DNA of 47,154 bases from an uncultured Myxococcales bacterium (GTDB taxonomy: Bacteria > Myxococcota_A > UBA9042): the NCBI GenBank assembly GCA_903924465.1, contig CAIYBN010000011.1:1-47154 (forward strand). The letters run 5' to 3'. Below the pieces are notes generated by a model. That model saw only the letters and a list, made by a program, of their open reading frames with translations. It was not told the origin of the DNA and did not search any database. The position numbers and the translations under genes were made by a program. Position 1 is the first letter of the stretch. Each line of letters starts with the position of its first letter. This document shows, in pieces, positions 35,509-44,334 of this stretch.

Positions 35509-36932
35509 AACACCATCGCCCGCGCTTGATAACCGGAGAAGTGTGGCCCGGCCATGTGCTCAAACTGGCGGAGGCGGATGGCGCACACGTGGAAGTCGAG
35601 ACGCCCGACGGGCCAGTCCTCGTGCGCGTGCCGGGCGCCGTGCCGGGCGATCAGCTGTTTGTGCGCATTGGCCACGTGGGGCAGCACATGGCTTGGGGCA
35701 AGGTCGAGCGTCTGGATGTCGCGTCGCCGGATCGGATTGAGCCGCCGTGCCCGGTCGTGCTGCGCTGCGGCGGCTGTCCGTGGCAGATGGTCGAATTGGA
35801 GGCGCAACAGCGGGTCAAACAAGCCGAGCTGCTGGAGCGTCTGGGACCGCTGGCCGCCGAAGTCGTGTGGCATCCATGGCAGCCCCACATGCGCGCGACC
35901 GGCTACCGAACCCGCGCGCTGATGATGACGCGTCGCGTGCATGGGCGTCTGCTGCTTGGCTTTTTCGCCGCGGGTACCGATGACCTGGTCGCCGTGGACC
36001 AGTGCATCGTCCAGCATCCCAAAGTGGAACGTGTCCTGCACGAGGCCCGCGATGTGCTGGATCGGTCCGGCATTACGACTTGGCGCGATGCCCAGCGGCC
36101 CGGGCAGCTCCGCGCCGTGCTGTTTCGCCTGGATCCGCGGCAGAACGAGGGCCTGCTGACCCTGGTGGTCACGCACGAGTCGGGTCTGCAGCCGATTGCC
36201 GAACAATTGCTTGAAATTTCAGGCGTGTCCGGCGTGTTTGCGAACTTGCAGCAGGCGGCGGGCGGTGCGGTGCTGGGACGTGAGACGAGGCACCTGGCTG
36301 GTGCCACGACACAGATGGTGCAATTGGCCAAGACGACGCTGGAAATCGGTGCGACGGCGTTCCTGCAGACGCGCCACGACGCTGCCGAAGCCATCGTCCA
36401 GACGTTGCAGAAGTTCCTGCCCGAGCAGATGACGCACCTGGTGGACCTCTACGCCGGCATCGGGGTCTTTGGACTGGCGCTGCGCGATCGCGCCAAACAG
36501 GTCACGCTGGTGGAACGCGAGGAGGCGGCGGTGGTCGATGCCCGCCAGAATGCGGCGCGCCTGCTGGCGGACCACGTCACGGTTGTGGGCGAATCGGCCG
36601 AGGCGTTTGCCCCGCGTTTGGCAGATTCGCATCCCGACGCGATCGTGCTGGATCCGCCGCGCGCGGGGTGCGGGCAGGCGGTGCTGGACGCGCTCGCGCA
36701 CGTGCCGGCAAGTGCGCATTTGGTCTACGTTTCATGCAATGGCGCCTCGCTGGCGCGCGACGTCGCCATCCTCGCGCAGCAAGGTTGGACGATTGCAGAA
36801 ATCGCTCCCGTCGACATGTTTCCACACACACCGCACGCGGAGTGGGTCGTGCGGCTTGCGCGGGCGGCAGAGCCGGCTATTCGCAAGCCACGGGTGGCGA
36901 AGCCGCGCAAGAAAGCGGTTCCAAGTGCGTAG
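35505..36932 (+). CDS. TrmA/RlmD-family RNA (uracil-5-)-methyltransferase
   Basis: This 475-residue enzyme has an N-terminal TRAM-like domain (VEVETPDGPVLVRVPGAVPGD), an Fe-S cluster motif CPVVLRCGGC near 83-92 with a fourth Cys in VDQC, a SAM-binding domain (VDLYAGIGVFGLAL, VLDPPRAGC) and the catalytic Cys in VYVSCNGASLARDV. Such enzymes methylate C5 of uridine: RlmD at 23S U1939, RlmC at U747, TrmA at tRNA U54. The TRAM and Fe-S features favour the RlmD type, but the exact target cannot be read from sequence alone. The C-terminus adds a basic Lys/Arg tail (KPRVAKPRKKAV). It is translationally coupled to the HupE/UreJ-family gene. Confidence 0.9.
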   Translation: MKHHRPRLITGEVWPGHVLKLAEADGAHVEVETPDGPVLVRVPGAVPGDQLFVRIGHVGQHMAWGKVERLDVASPDRIEPPCPVVLRCGGCPWQMVELEAQQRVKQAELLERLGPLAAEVVWHPWQPHMRATGYRTRALMMTRRVHGRLLLGFFAAGTDDLVAVDQCIVQHPKVERVLHEARDVLDRSGITTWRDAQRPGQLRAVLFRLDPRQNEGLLTLVVTHESGLQPIAEQLLEISGVSGVFANLQQAAGGAVLGRETRHLAGATTQMVQLAKTTLEIGATAFLQTRHDAAEAIVQTLQKFLPEQMTHLVDLYAGIGVFGLALRDRAKQVTLVEREEAAVVDARQNAARLLADHVTVVGESAEAFAPRLADSHPDAIVLDPPRAGCGQAVLDALAHVPASAHLVYVSCNGASLARDVAILAQQGWTIAEIAPVDMFPHTPHAEWVVRLARAAEPAIRKPRVAKPRKKAVPSA

Positions 36933-37031
36933 CCGCCGGTTTCACGACGCGAACATGGCTTGCATCCGCCAAATGCTGCCGTTAGTTTACGGCCACGGCA
37001 TGTTGCCGCATTTACCCTCGCGGATTTGCAT

Positions 37032-37808
37032 ATGCGCATCAGGACACTTCTGACTTTTCTTGGCGGCCTCTCGCTGATCGGCTGCAGCGCGACTGCGGCG
37101 AATTCCGGCGACGACGCGGTGGCTGCGGTCGATACCACGACCGACATTGGGCTGGCTTTCGACACACCCAAGGCGGACACGGGCGGGGCGACGGATCAAG
37201 TCGACACGACGACCGGCACGGACGCGCTGGACGTTGCGACCGGTACCGATGCGAAATCCGTCAAGGACACGCAAGAGCCCGACACCCACATTCCGCCGGA
37301 TGTGCCGCCGCCGCAGGATATCGTGGACGTACCGCCGCCGCAGGACATCCAGAGCCAGCCGGATATCCAGTCGCAGCCGGATGTGGCGGAGCCGGATGTG
37401 GCGGAGCCGGAATGTCCGTCGGGGGTGAAATGGCTGTTGGGCGCGCTGATTGGCACGGACTTGATGGAGCCTGGCCTCGCGTGCATCGATTGTCACACCA
37501 AGAAGGGGCCGAAGTTCACCATCGCGGGCACGGTCTACCCGGGCTTCCACACCGTCGACACGTGCAACGGGACCGCGAGCATCATCGTGGAAATCACCGG
37601 CGCGGACGGGCAAGTTCAGAAGATCACGACCAATGGCGTGGGCAATTTCAAGTCGACGACCGCAGTCGCAACGCCATTCACCGCGCGGGTGGTTGACTCG
37701 ACGGGTGCTGAGCGCAAAATGTTTAGCCCGCAGACCAATGGCGACTGCAACATTTGTCACACGGCGGCCGGAGCCAACGGGGCGCCCGGTCGCATTCATG
37801 CCCCGTAG
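37032..37808 (+). CDS. Lipoprotein with two CXXCH heme motifs flanking a beta-sandwich-like segment
   Basis: This 258-residue predicted lipoprotein has lipobox LIGC near 18. Residues 20-145 form a disordered, repetitive tether (PPPQDI, QSQPDI, VAEPD repeats). The folded part begins near CPSG and holds a first heme motif ACIDCHTKKGP. A beta-rich segment follows (IAGTVYPGFHTVDTC, IIVEITGADGQ, TTNGVGNFKST, PFTARVV) that resembles carboxypeptidase-regulatory-like domains, and then a second motif DCNICHTA near the C-terminus. If both bind heme it is a surface or periplasmic di-heme cytochrome. The gene precedes the Notum-like lipoprotein by 10 bp and is probably co-transcribed. Confidence 0.75.
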   Translation: MRIRTLLTFLGGLSLIGCSATAANSGDDAVAAVDTTTDIGLAFDTPKADTGGATDQVDTTTGTDALDVATGTDAKSVKDTQEPDTHIPPDVPPPQDIVDVPPPQDIQSQPDIQSQPDVAEPDVAEPECPSGVKWLLGALIGTDLMEPGLACIDCHTKKGPKFTIAGTVYPGFHTVDTCNGTASIIVEITGADGQVQKITTNGVGNFKSTTAVATPFTARVVDSTGAERKMFSPQTNGDCNICHTAAGANGAPGRIHAP

Positions 37809-37818
37809 AGGAATGACC

Positions 37819-38991
37819 ATGCTCCATCGCATCGGACTCGTCTGCTTGCTGGGAATCGCCGCTTGCACGACCGCGCCGGCAGGCACGACACCACCGCAGG
37901 ATTTCAGCGAAGCCTGGTCGCAAGGCGTGGGCGACTACCTCGGATTGGCGACGACCACGACGGTCACAACGGCAGACGGCGTGAGCACGTTCGAATTTGA
38001 CGTCAAGTCCGGGCCCATGTGCCTGCGCGGCGATCCGTTCCGCATGGCGGTTCGCGACCAGAAGAGCGATAACTTGCTGATTTTCCTACAAGGTGGCGGC
38101 GCCTGCTGGTCGAAATTTTGCCTGGCCATCCAGAAGGCGCCCGCGGGCATTCCCAAGCTGGACGTGATTGATCCCAGCCGGGAGACCAACCCGTTTCGCG
38201 CGTGGAATCAAGTCTATCTGCCTTACTGCGACGGTTCCATGTTCGCTGGCGAAGCGGACGCGGATGACAACGGCGACGGCAAGTTGGATCGCCAACAGCA
38301 CGGATTGCGCAATCTTTCCGCGGCGCTGGACGTGGCGATCAAGCAGTTTCCGCACCCCAAGCGCATCGTGCTGATGGGCTCCTCCGGCGGCGGTTTCGGC
38401 ACGATTCCGGCGGTCCTGCTGGTGCGCAAGCTGTGGCCGGATCCCGAGATCCTGGTCGTGCAGGACTCCGGCACGGGCACGGGCAAGGAAGGCGATCCGG
38501 CGTTTCTGGCCACGCTGGTCAGCGAATTCCACGTCCAGCGGTTCTTTCCGCCATCCTGCACGGAGTGCACGACCAGCGCGCACCTGACGCCATTGCTGGA
38601 TTGGGAACTGGCGCGCGACAGCAAGCTGCGTGTCGCGGCGTTTTCCAGCTACAACGACAGCATCATGTCCTCGGTTTTCCTCAAGATTGATCCCGATGTG
38701 TTCAAGAAAGGGCTGCTGGAGGCGACTGGTTCGTTGCACACGGCGTATCCCGATCGCTACAAGCGCTTCCTGACCGCCGGCACGATGCACACGACGATGT
38801 TGGGCGACGTGTCCGGGCTCGTGGGTGATGATCTGACGGCGGTGACGCTGCCGCCCGATGCCATGTCCGCGTTGGCGACGATCGTGATCGGCTCGATCGA
38901 CACGACCAAGCTCGGCGACGTGACGATGGCGGCTTGGCTCGCGGCGGCCGTGGACAATACCGCGGTGTGGCAGGATTTGCTGGCGCCGTGA
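37819..38991 (+). CDS. Pectinacetylesterase/Notum-like hydrolase lipoprotein
   Basis: This 390-residue predicted lipoprotein starts at the ATG at 37819, where GAGG is seven bases upstream; the ATG at 37813 is too close to it. The lipobox is IAAC. The alpha/beta-hydrolase features are LLIFLQGGGACWS (oxyanion region), VYLPYCDGSMFAG, the nucleophile motif LMGSSGGGFGT, an acidic residue in SSYNDSIMSS and a late His in AGTMHTTML. Notum and pectin acetylesterases remove acetyl or acyl groups from polysaccharides or lipidated proteins. The substrate here is unknown. It lies 10 bp after the two-heme lipoprotein and converges with tolC. Confidence 0.85.
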   Translation: MLHRIGLVCLLGIAACTTAPAGTTPPQDFSEAWSQGVGDYLGLATTTTVTTADGVSTFEFDVKSGPMCLRGDPFRMAVRDQKSDNLLIFLQGGGACWSKFCLAIQKAPAGIPKLDVIDPSRETNPFRAWNQVYLPYCDGSMFAGEADADDNGDGKLDRQQHGLRNLSAALDVAIKQFPHPKRIVLMGSSGGGFGTIPAVLLVRKLWPDPEILVVQDSGTGTGKEGDPAFLATLVSEFHVQRFFPPSCTECTTSAHLTPLLDWELARDSKLRVAAFSSYNDSIMSSVFLKIDPDVFKKGLLEATGSLHTAYPDRYKRFLTAGTMHTTMLGDVSGLVGDDLTAVTLPPDAMSALATIVIGSIDTTKLGDVTMAAWLAAAVDNTAVWQDLLAP

Positions 38992-39000
38992 GCGGCGGCG

Positions 39001-40320
39001 CTATTGCAGCGGTGTGATCCGGCCGAGCGCATAGGCAAGCTGGGCGATCGCGGCTTGGACGTCGAGATCCGCCTGAATCACCGCCAATTTCGCCTTGAGC
39101 AGCGCCGATTCCGCATCCGCAACGTCGAGCCACAGACCAGCACCGGCCTTGTAACGCTGTGTCGCGGCATCCTTGGCCTTTTCGGCGTAACCGACCTGGG
39201 CTGCCGCCACGGGCACGCGTTTGCGCGCTTGGATGACGGACGTGATGGCCTGATTGATCTGGCCACGCAACGTCAGAACTTGCGCGTCCTGGCTCGCCAC
39301 CAGCGCACGCACCTGCGCGCCGGCATCCGCGATCAGCGGCGGCTGGGTCCAAACAGTCGAGAGGGGAAACGACAAGCCGACCGTCAGGCCGTAGTTGAAC
39401 GCGAGCCCGGTCAAATCGGTGCCTGCCGCGTTGGCTTGACCTGACAGGTAGACGTTCGGACGAATGACGCGCTCGGCCGCGAGTTGCAGCCGCTGCAAGG
39501 CGTCGATGCGGGCGCGGATAGACGCGAATTCCGGGCGATTTTGCACCGCCAGCGCAACCAACTGGTCGAGTCGGGCGTCGTCATCCAGCGCGGCCGCATC
39601 GACCGTTTGCAGGTCAAAGACCGGAGGCGCCAGCGGTCCGGCGGAAATGTGCGGCTCCGCGATCGCGACGGCGAGCGCCAGTCGTTGCGATCGCGCGAGC
39701 TCTTCGGCACGCAGCAGATCGCCTTGGGCACCGGCGACATCCGCCTCCGCCTTGAACAGGTCCAGATCCGGTCGCGCCCGCAGCTCCACCTGCTGGCGAA
39801 CTGCATCCCGCTGCCGCTGCAACTGCACCAACGTCGCCTGATAGACCGCCAGCGCGGCATCTGCCGCCATCACCGCAACCCAGCCCTGCGCCAGCGCCGA
39901 CCACAGCTGCACCTTCGCCGCGCGCAAATCCTGTTCTGCCATGGCGGCATTGGCCTCAGCGGCGTCGATGTTCGCGGTGGTCTTGCCAAAATCCCAAGCG
40001 ATCCACTTGGTTTGCAGGGAAGTCTGCCAGAACGGATTCAGGCCAAACGACGGACTGCCGACCGCCGCCAGGTTGCTTGTCGACTCCTGATGGTTCACGT
40101 CGAAGGTTGCAGTCGGCAGCCAGGCGTTGCGCGCCACGTCGATTTGCGCCCGCGCACTCTGCGACTTGGCGATCGCCTGGAGCACATTGGGATGGTTGGC
40201 AATCGTCCGCCTGAACGCGTCGTCCAGCGTCCAGGACTGCGACGGCTCGGCAGCGTGCGCGGACACGGCCGTGACGAGCAGCAGAAGGAGAGCAAAACGC
40301 TTGGGCGACGGGTGGCACAT
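39001..40320 (-). CDS. TolC-family outer-membrane efflux channel
   Basis: This 439-residue protein has a signal peptide (RFALLLLLVTAVSAHA) and the typical TolC repeat structure of two related alpha-helical halves. The first contains LDDAFRRTIANHPNVLQA; the second starts near LVALAVQNRPEFASIRARI. Short strands such as VYLSGQAN and GLTVGLSFPLS form the barrel. Coiled-coil helices rich in Ala, Gln and Asp dominate. It would form the trimeric exit duct of the MacAB-type exporter encoded directly upstream in the same operon, four bases after the permease stop. Confidence 0.92.
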   Translation of the reverse strand: MCHPSPKRFALLLLLVTAVSAHAAEPSQSWTLDDAFRRTIANHPNVLQAIAKSQSARAQIDVARNAWLPTATFDVNHQESTSNLAAVGSPSFGLNPFWQTSLQTKWIAWDFGKTTANIDAAEANAAMAEQDLRAAKVQLWSALAQGWVAVMAADAALAVYQATLVQLQRQRDAVRQQVELRARPDLDLFKAEADVAGAQGDLLRAEELARSQRLALAVAIAEPHISAGPLAPPVFDLQTVDAAALDDDARLDQLVALAVQNRPEFASIRARIDALQRLQLAAERVIRPNVYLSGQANAAGTDLTGLAFNYGLTVGLSFPLSTVWTQPPLIADAGAQVRALVASQDAQVLTLRGQINQAITSVIQARKRVPVAAAQVGYAEKAKDAATQRYKAGAGLWLDVADAESALLKAKLAVIQADLDVQAAIAQLAYALGRITPLQ

Positions 40321-40324
40321 GCAG

Positions 40325-41548
40325 TTACTCGTAACGCAACGCGTCGATGGGATCCAGTTGCGCCGCACGGCGGGCCGGCCAAAAACCGAAGAACACGCCC
40401 ACGGCGCCAGAAACGGCGAAGGCGAGTGCGGCGACGGCGGGATCAAAAATAGTCACCCAACCTGTTGCGTCGCTCAGTAACTGTGCGGCACCCCAGCCGA
40501 AGAAGACACCAATGGCGCCGCCAATCGCCGAGAGCACGACAGCTTCGACCAGGAATTGCACCAGAATGTCGCTGGATTTGGCGCCAACCGCCAGGCGAAT
40601 GCCGATCTCGCGCGTGCGCTCGGTCACGCTGACGAGCATGGTGTTCATGATGCCAATGCCGCCGACCAACAGCGATACCCCAGCGATGGAGCCAAGAAGA
40701 AGTGTCATGGAATCAGCGACTTCCCGACTGGCCGCGGCAATGTCGGCCAGATTCCGCAGGGAAAAATCGTCGTCGGCGCTCTCGCGCAAATGGTGGCGCT
40801 GCCGCAACACGGCGGTCATTTCGTCCAATGCGGCCTGCGAAGAATTCGCGTCGACCGCTGCGGCGTAGGCGGCCTGAATCTGATCGCGTTGGGTGCCGGC
40901 CATCCGCTGCCGGTAGACAGAAAACGGAATGAGAACCGTATCATCCTGATCCGTACCCATGGGCGACTGGCCTTTGGAGCTGAGCACGCCAATGACGCGG
41001 AACGGCACCTTTTTGATGCGCACCCACTGATCGATCGGGTCATCCGTGCCAAAAAGCTGCGTCGCGACGGTCCTGCCAAGCACGCAGACCTTGTTGTGCG
41101 ACGCCTCGTCCAGCTCAGAATGCTCCGTGCCGGTGTCTGTTCGCCAGTCGCGTACCACGTAAAACGCCGGCGTCGTGCCCAGCAAGTTCGTGCTCCAGTT
41201 GGCGTCGCCGGCGACGATTTGCACCTGCTGGCGGTTGGCCGGCGCCAGATGCGTGATGGACTTGACCTCGCGGCGCAGCGCGTCGATGTCGTCCACGTCG
41301 ACCGTCGTGCTGGAACCGCCGCCGCCGCGCACGCCCGCGACGTTGGTCGTGCCGGGGATGAGAATGATGAGATTCGATCCTAATGACGCGATTTGCTTGG
41401 CAATGTTCTGTTGTGCCCCGGCGCCCAAGGCCACCATCGCGATGACCGCGCCGACGCCGATCACGATGCCAAGGACCGTCAGCATCGCCCGGGCTTTGTT
41501 GCGCGAGATGACACGCAGCGCCAAGCGGAGCAAGGTGAAAGCGTTCAC
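40325..41548 (-). CDS. macB: MacB-type ABC transporter permease
   Basis: This 407-residue permease starts with GTG, five bases after GGAGG, and its GTGA overlaps the ATPase stop. The first span (AMLTVLGIVIGVGAVIAMVALG) is followed by a periplasmic MacB-type domain (about residues 50-270), then three C-terminal spans (SIAGVSLLVGGIGIMNTMLVSV, a second near VFFGWGAAQLL, a third near AVSGAVGVFFGFWPARRAA). The TERTREIGIRLAVGAK coupling motif is intact. Here ATPase and permease are separate chains, unlike E. coli MacB. With MacA and TolC it would expel macrolides, peptides or lipids. The gene symbol reflects the domain family, not a proven substrate. Confidence 0.9.
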   Translation of the reverse strand: MNAFTLLRLALRVISRNKARAMLTVLGIVIGVGAVIAMVALGAGAQQNIAKQIASLGSNLIILIPGTTNVAGVRGGGGSSTTVDVDDIDALRREVKSITHLAPANRQQVQIVAGDANWSTNLLGTTPAFYVVRDWRTDTGTEHSELDEASHNKVCVLGRTVATQLFGTDDPIDQWVRIKKVPFRVIGVLSSKGQSPMGTDQDDTVLIPFSVYRQRMAGTQRDQIQAAYAAAVDANSSQAALDEMTAVLRQRHHLRESADDDFSLRNLADIAAASREVADSMTLLLGSIAGVSLLVGGIGIMNTMLVSVTERTREIGIRLAVGAKSSDILVQFLVEAVVLSAIGGAIGVFFGWGAAQLLSDATGWVTIFDPAVAALAFAVSGAVGVFFGFWPARRAAQLDPIDALRYE

Positions 41549-42300
41549 GCAACCTCCGAAGTCTTCGCCACATGCCATGGCGCAGGCACCGCTGGCGTCC
41601 ACTCCGGCGGCGGCGGGCCATCCATCACCAGGTGGCCGTCCTTGAACTGCACCACGCGCCGGCTCACCGCCGCGACGTCGAGCTCGTGCGTCACCATCAC
41701 CACGGTAATGCCGTGATTCACGTTCAGATCGACGAAAAGTGTCAAAATTTCCCGCGTCGTTGTCGAGTCCAGGTTCCCCGTCGGCTCGTCAGCGAGCAGC
41801 AACGCCGGTTGATTGACCAACGCGCGCGCGATCGCGACCCGCTGCTGTTGGCCCCCCGACAGCTCGTTGGGCATGTGGCCCATCCGTTCGCCAAGCCCCA
41901 CTTGCGTCAGCGCCTGCTTGGCCGCGTCCGTCCGAACCCGCGCCGGCACGCCGGCGTAGAGCAGTGGCAACTCGACGTTCTCCAGCGCAGACGTGCGCCG
42001 CAGCAGGTTGAAGCCTTGAAACACAAAGCCGATCTTGCGGTTGCGAACCACGGCCCGCTGGTTGGGGGTCAGGCGCGCCACATCGACGCCATCCAGCCGC
42101 AGCACGCCGGACGTCGGCCGATCCAGCAGGCCGATCAGGTTCATGAAAGTCGACTTCCCCGATCCCGACGCACCGACCACCGCGACGAATTCACCCTTTT
42201 GCACCCGCAGCGTCACGTCCGCCAACGCGACAAGCGGCGTGCCGCCAGCCGAGTAGACCTTCTGCAAGTGCTCCGTGTCGATGACTGGCACTTCGCTCAT
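41545..42300 (-). CDS. MacB/LolD-type ABC transporter ATPase
   Basis: This 251-residue ATPase has a complete motif set: Walker A VVGASGSGKST near 42-52, Q-loop FVFQGFNLL, signature LSGGQQQR, Walker B ALLLADEPTGNLDS and the H-loop VVMVTHELDVA. The GEFVAVVGASGSGKSTFMN and RRTSALENVELPL context places it with the MacB, LolD and DevA group of exporters. The C-terminus extends about 25 residues past the core (PPPPEWTPAVP). It overlaps the permease by four bases and lies 69 bp after macA. Confidence 0.95.
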   Translation of the reverse strand: MSEVPVIDTEHLQKVYSAGGTPLVALADVTLRVQKGEFVAVVGASGSGKSTFMNLIGLLDRPTSGVLRLDGVDVARLTPNQRAVVRNRKIGFVFQGFNLLRRTSALENVELPLLYAGVPARVRTDAAKQALTQVGLGERMGHMPNELSGGQQQRVAIARALVNQPALLLADEPTGNLDSTTTREILTLFVDLNVNHGITVVMVTHELDVAAVSRRVVQFKDGHLVMDGPPPPEWTPAVPAPWHVAKTSEVA

Positions 42301-42369
42301 GGGATGCGCCTGCTTTTCACCTGAACACCCTGACCGACGAACTTCGGTATTCGAATAAGGTCGTCATGT

Positions 42370-43710
42370 TCAGAACATCCGCCGTGGCATGCCTTGCGCA
42401 CCCTTGTTTGCGCCACCCGCGCCACCAGCCTTTTCCAGTCGACGTACAACCACAGGGTCGTCGGCGTGCAGATCGCCGGACAAAATCTCGGTGAAGCGGC
42501 CATCGCTGACGCCTGTAGTCACATCGACCGGTATCAGCTTTTTGCCGCGCAGCAAGTAGACGCGCGATGGCGGGATGCGCCCCAATTCGGTCGAACTGGC
42601 GCCCGTCGGCAGGTCCAGCAGCGCATCGCTCGGCTTCTTGTTGGACTTCTGCCCGGGAATGCTCGCGGTTCTTCCAGGCTTCGGTGTCGCTTCGCCCTCC
42701 ACTTTGTCGTCCGCAGTTGGCCGCCAGCGCAGCGCCGCATTGGGCACCGCCAGCACACCTTTGCGCTGCGCCGTCTCAAAAACCACCGTTGCCGTCAGGC
42801 CGGGCTTGAGCCGATTGGCGATGTTCTTCACGTCCACCACAGCGTCGTAAGTGACGACATTCTGAACGGTTTGGGGACTGAGACGCAGTTGACTGACGAC
42901 ACCTAGAAACGTCATGCCGCGATAGGCGTCGACGGTGAACGCCGCCGGCATGCCTTCGGCCAACTTGCCGATGTCCGCCTCATCGACGTTCGCGTGCACC
43001 TGCATTTGTCCCAGATCCTGAGCAATCGTAAACAGCACGGGCGCTTGCAACGAAGCTGCGACGGTCTGACCCACATCGACGCTGCGGCTCAGCACGACTC
43101 CGTCCACCGGTGAATGAATCATGCAGTACGTCAGATTGGTTTCCTGCAGCGACAGCGCGGCCTCGCCTTGGACGATGTTCGCCGCCGCATTGGCAACGTC
43201 CGCCTTGGCGATCTCCGCGGCCGCCACAGCAGCGTCCAGATCCGCTTGAACTGCAAGTTGCTTTGCGTACAGAGCTTCCACCCGGTGGAGCGTCTTTTGT
43301 GCCGACTTCAACGTCGCCTCGTCGCGCTGCAGCACGGCCCGCGATTGCGCGAGATTCGCTTTGGCCTGAGCGACCTGCGAGGCGTAGAGCGTCGGATCGA
43401 GCTCGGCCAGCAGATCGGTTTTGTGCACATTGCTGTTGAAGTTCGCGTACAGCTTGATGATGCGCCCGGAGACCTGTGCGCCGACCTGCACCGTGACCAG
43501 CGGCTGGAGCGTGCCCGTCGCGGTCGTCCGTTCGATGAGCAGTGGCAGGATCTGTGCCGGCTCGGACACGTACTCTGGACCTTTGTCACTGGATTTCTGC
43601 CACTTCTTCCAACCGAAATAACCGCCGGCAACGAGCCCAGCGACGATCAGAACCTGTGCGAGGATCGTGAGCGTGCGGCGAAGGCGGCTGGGTGGGGCAA
43701 GTGGATCCAT
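42370..43710 (-). CDS. macA: MacA-type periplasmic adaptor (membrane fusion protein)
   Basis: This 446-residue protein starts at the ATG at 43710, six bases after an AGG; an ATG at 43716 is too close. A single N-terminal span (ILAQVLIVAGLVAGGYFGW) anchors it. It is followed by the lipoyl/barrel-sandwich strand TATGTLQPLVTVQVGAQVSG, a coiled-coil hairpin (about residues 85-180), the second half MIHSPVDGVVLSRSV, a beta-barrel domain and a long C-terminal domain. A Lys/Pro-rich stretch (near PGQKSNKKPSD) and a Gly-rich tail (GGAGGANKGAQG) are extra. It completes the tripartite exporter. Confidence 0.92.
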   Translation of the reverse strand: MDPLAPPSRLRRTLTILAQVLIVAGLVAGGYFGWKKWQKSSDKGPEYVSEPAQILPLLIERTTATGTLQPLVTVQVGAQVSGRIIKLYANFNSNVHKTDLLAELDPTLYASQVAQAKANLAQSRAVLQRDEATLKSAQKTLHRVEALYAKQLAVQADLDAAVAAAEIAKADVANAAANIVQGEAALSLQETNLTYCMIHSPVDGVVLSRSVDVGQTVAASLQAPVLFTIAQDLGQMQVHANVDEADIGKLAEGMPAAFTVDAYRGMTFLGVVSQLRLSPQTVQNVVTYDAVVDVKNIANRLKPGLTATVVFETAQRKGVLAVPNAALRWRPTADDKVEGEATPKPGRTASIPGQKSNKKPSDALLDLPTGASSTELGRIPPSRVYLLRGKKLIPVDVTTGVSDGRFTEILSGDLHADDPVVVRRLEKAGGAGGANKGAQGMPRRMF

Positions 43711-43901
43711 GGTCATCCTGGGCAAGCGGCCCGCACACAGGGTAAGCCGGTCAGGATGCAGACGCCAGCGGCCAGCGATGTGGAAGCGCAGAAGCCGTGC
43801 AAAGAAACGTAACGCTCTGGACTGGCGTAACGCAAGAAGGGGTGTTCTTGCTGTATGTCGTGCTCCCGCTTGATCTGGCGCAAGTCGGCCCGTCGCGGAG
43901 C

Positions 43902-43929
43902 TTGTGGTGTTTGCACATCGACCTATGCT
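43902..43929 (+). promoter_or_regulatory. Candidate promoter for the small CXXCH protein gene
   Basis: TTGTGG at 43902-43907 and TATGCT at 43924-43929 are separated by 16 bases in the 287-bp divergent gap between macA and the small cytochrome-like gene. The start codon is about 68 bp downstream. The rest of this gap shows no other structure I can support. Confidence 0.3.
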
Positions 43930-43997
43930 GCTTGCGGTGAGTGCGGTGGTGGTTGGCATTGGGCTGATCCCCCGCGAACCCGAGGAGATGAGTTGTC

Positions 43998-44318
43998 ATG
44001 AAAAAGTTCACGATTCCGATGCTGGTGATTGGGGCAATTGCGCTTTGCGGCGTGGCGATGTCGCCGCTGACTGCCACGGCCGATGATGACGAAGGTGGCG
44101 GCAAGTGCTTCCGCACGAAGTTTGAGACGAAGCTCACGGGCGACGCCTGCGCCAAGGGCGGTCAGGGCGAAGCGAAGAAGGCTTGGAAGGCGTGGGTTGC
44201 CGAGGCCAAGAAGACCGAGCCGACGCTGGCTTGCAAGGCCTGCCACACGAAGCTTGGGCCGGAATTCCCGCTCGCGGCGGACGGCTTGGCGCATTACAAG
44301 AAGCTCGGCGGCAAATAG
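43998..44318 (+). CDS. Small secreted protein with one CXXCH heme motif
   Basis: This 106-residue protein has a signal peptide (MKKFTIPMLVIGAIALCGVAM, cleaved near ATA) and a short, very Lys-rich mature part of about 75 residues. It contains two cysteines at GKCFR and DACAK and one heme motif in LACKACHTKLGP. It may be a small c-type cytochrome or a heme-binding periplasmic protein, although the usual distal Met ligand is not evident. GGAGA about ten bases upstream supports the ATG at 43998. A strong hairpin terminator follows the stop, so it is probably transcribed alone. Confidence 0.75.
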   Translation: MKKFTIPMLVIGAIALCGVAMSPLTATADDDEGGGKCFRTKFETKLTGDACAKGGQGEAKKAWKAWVAEAKKTEPTLACKACHTKLGPEFPLAADGLAHYKKLGGK

Positions 44319-44334
44319 CCTCCGATTTTCCACG

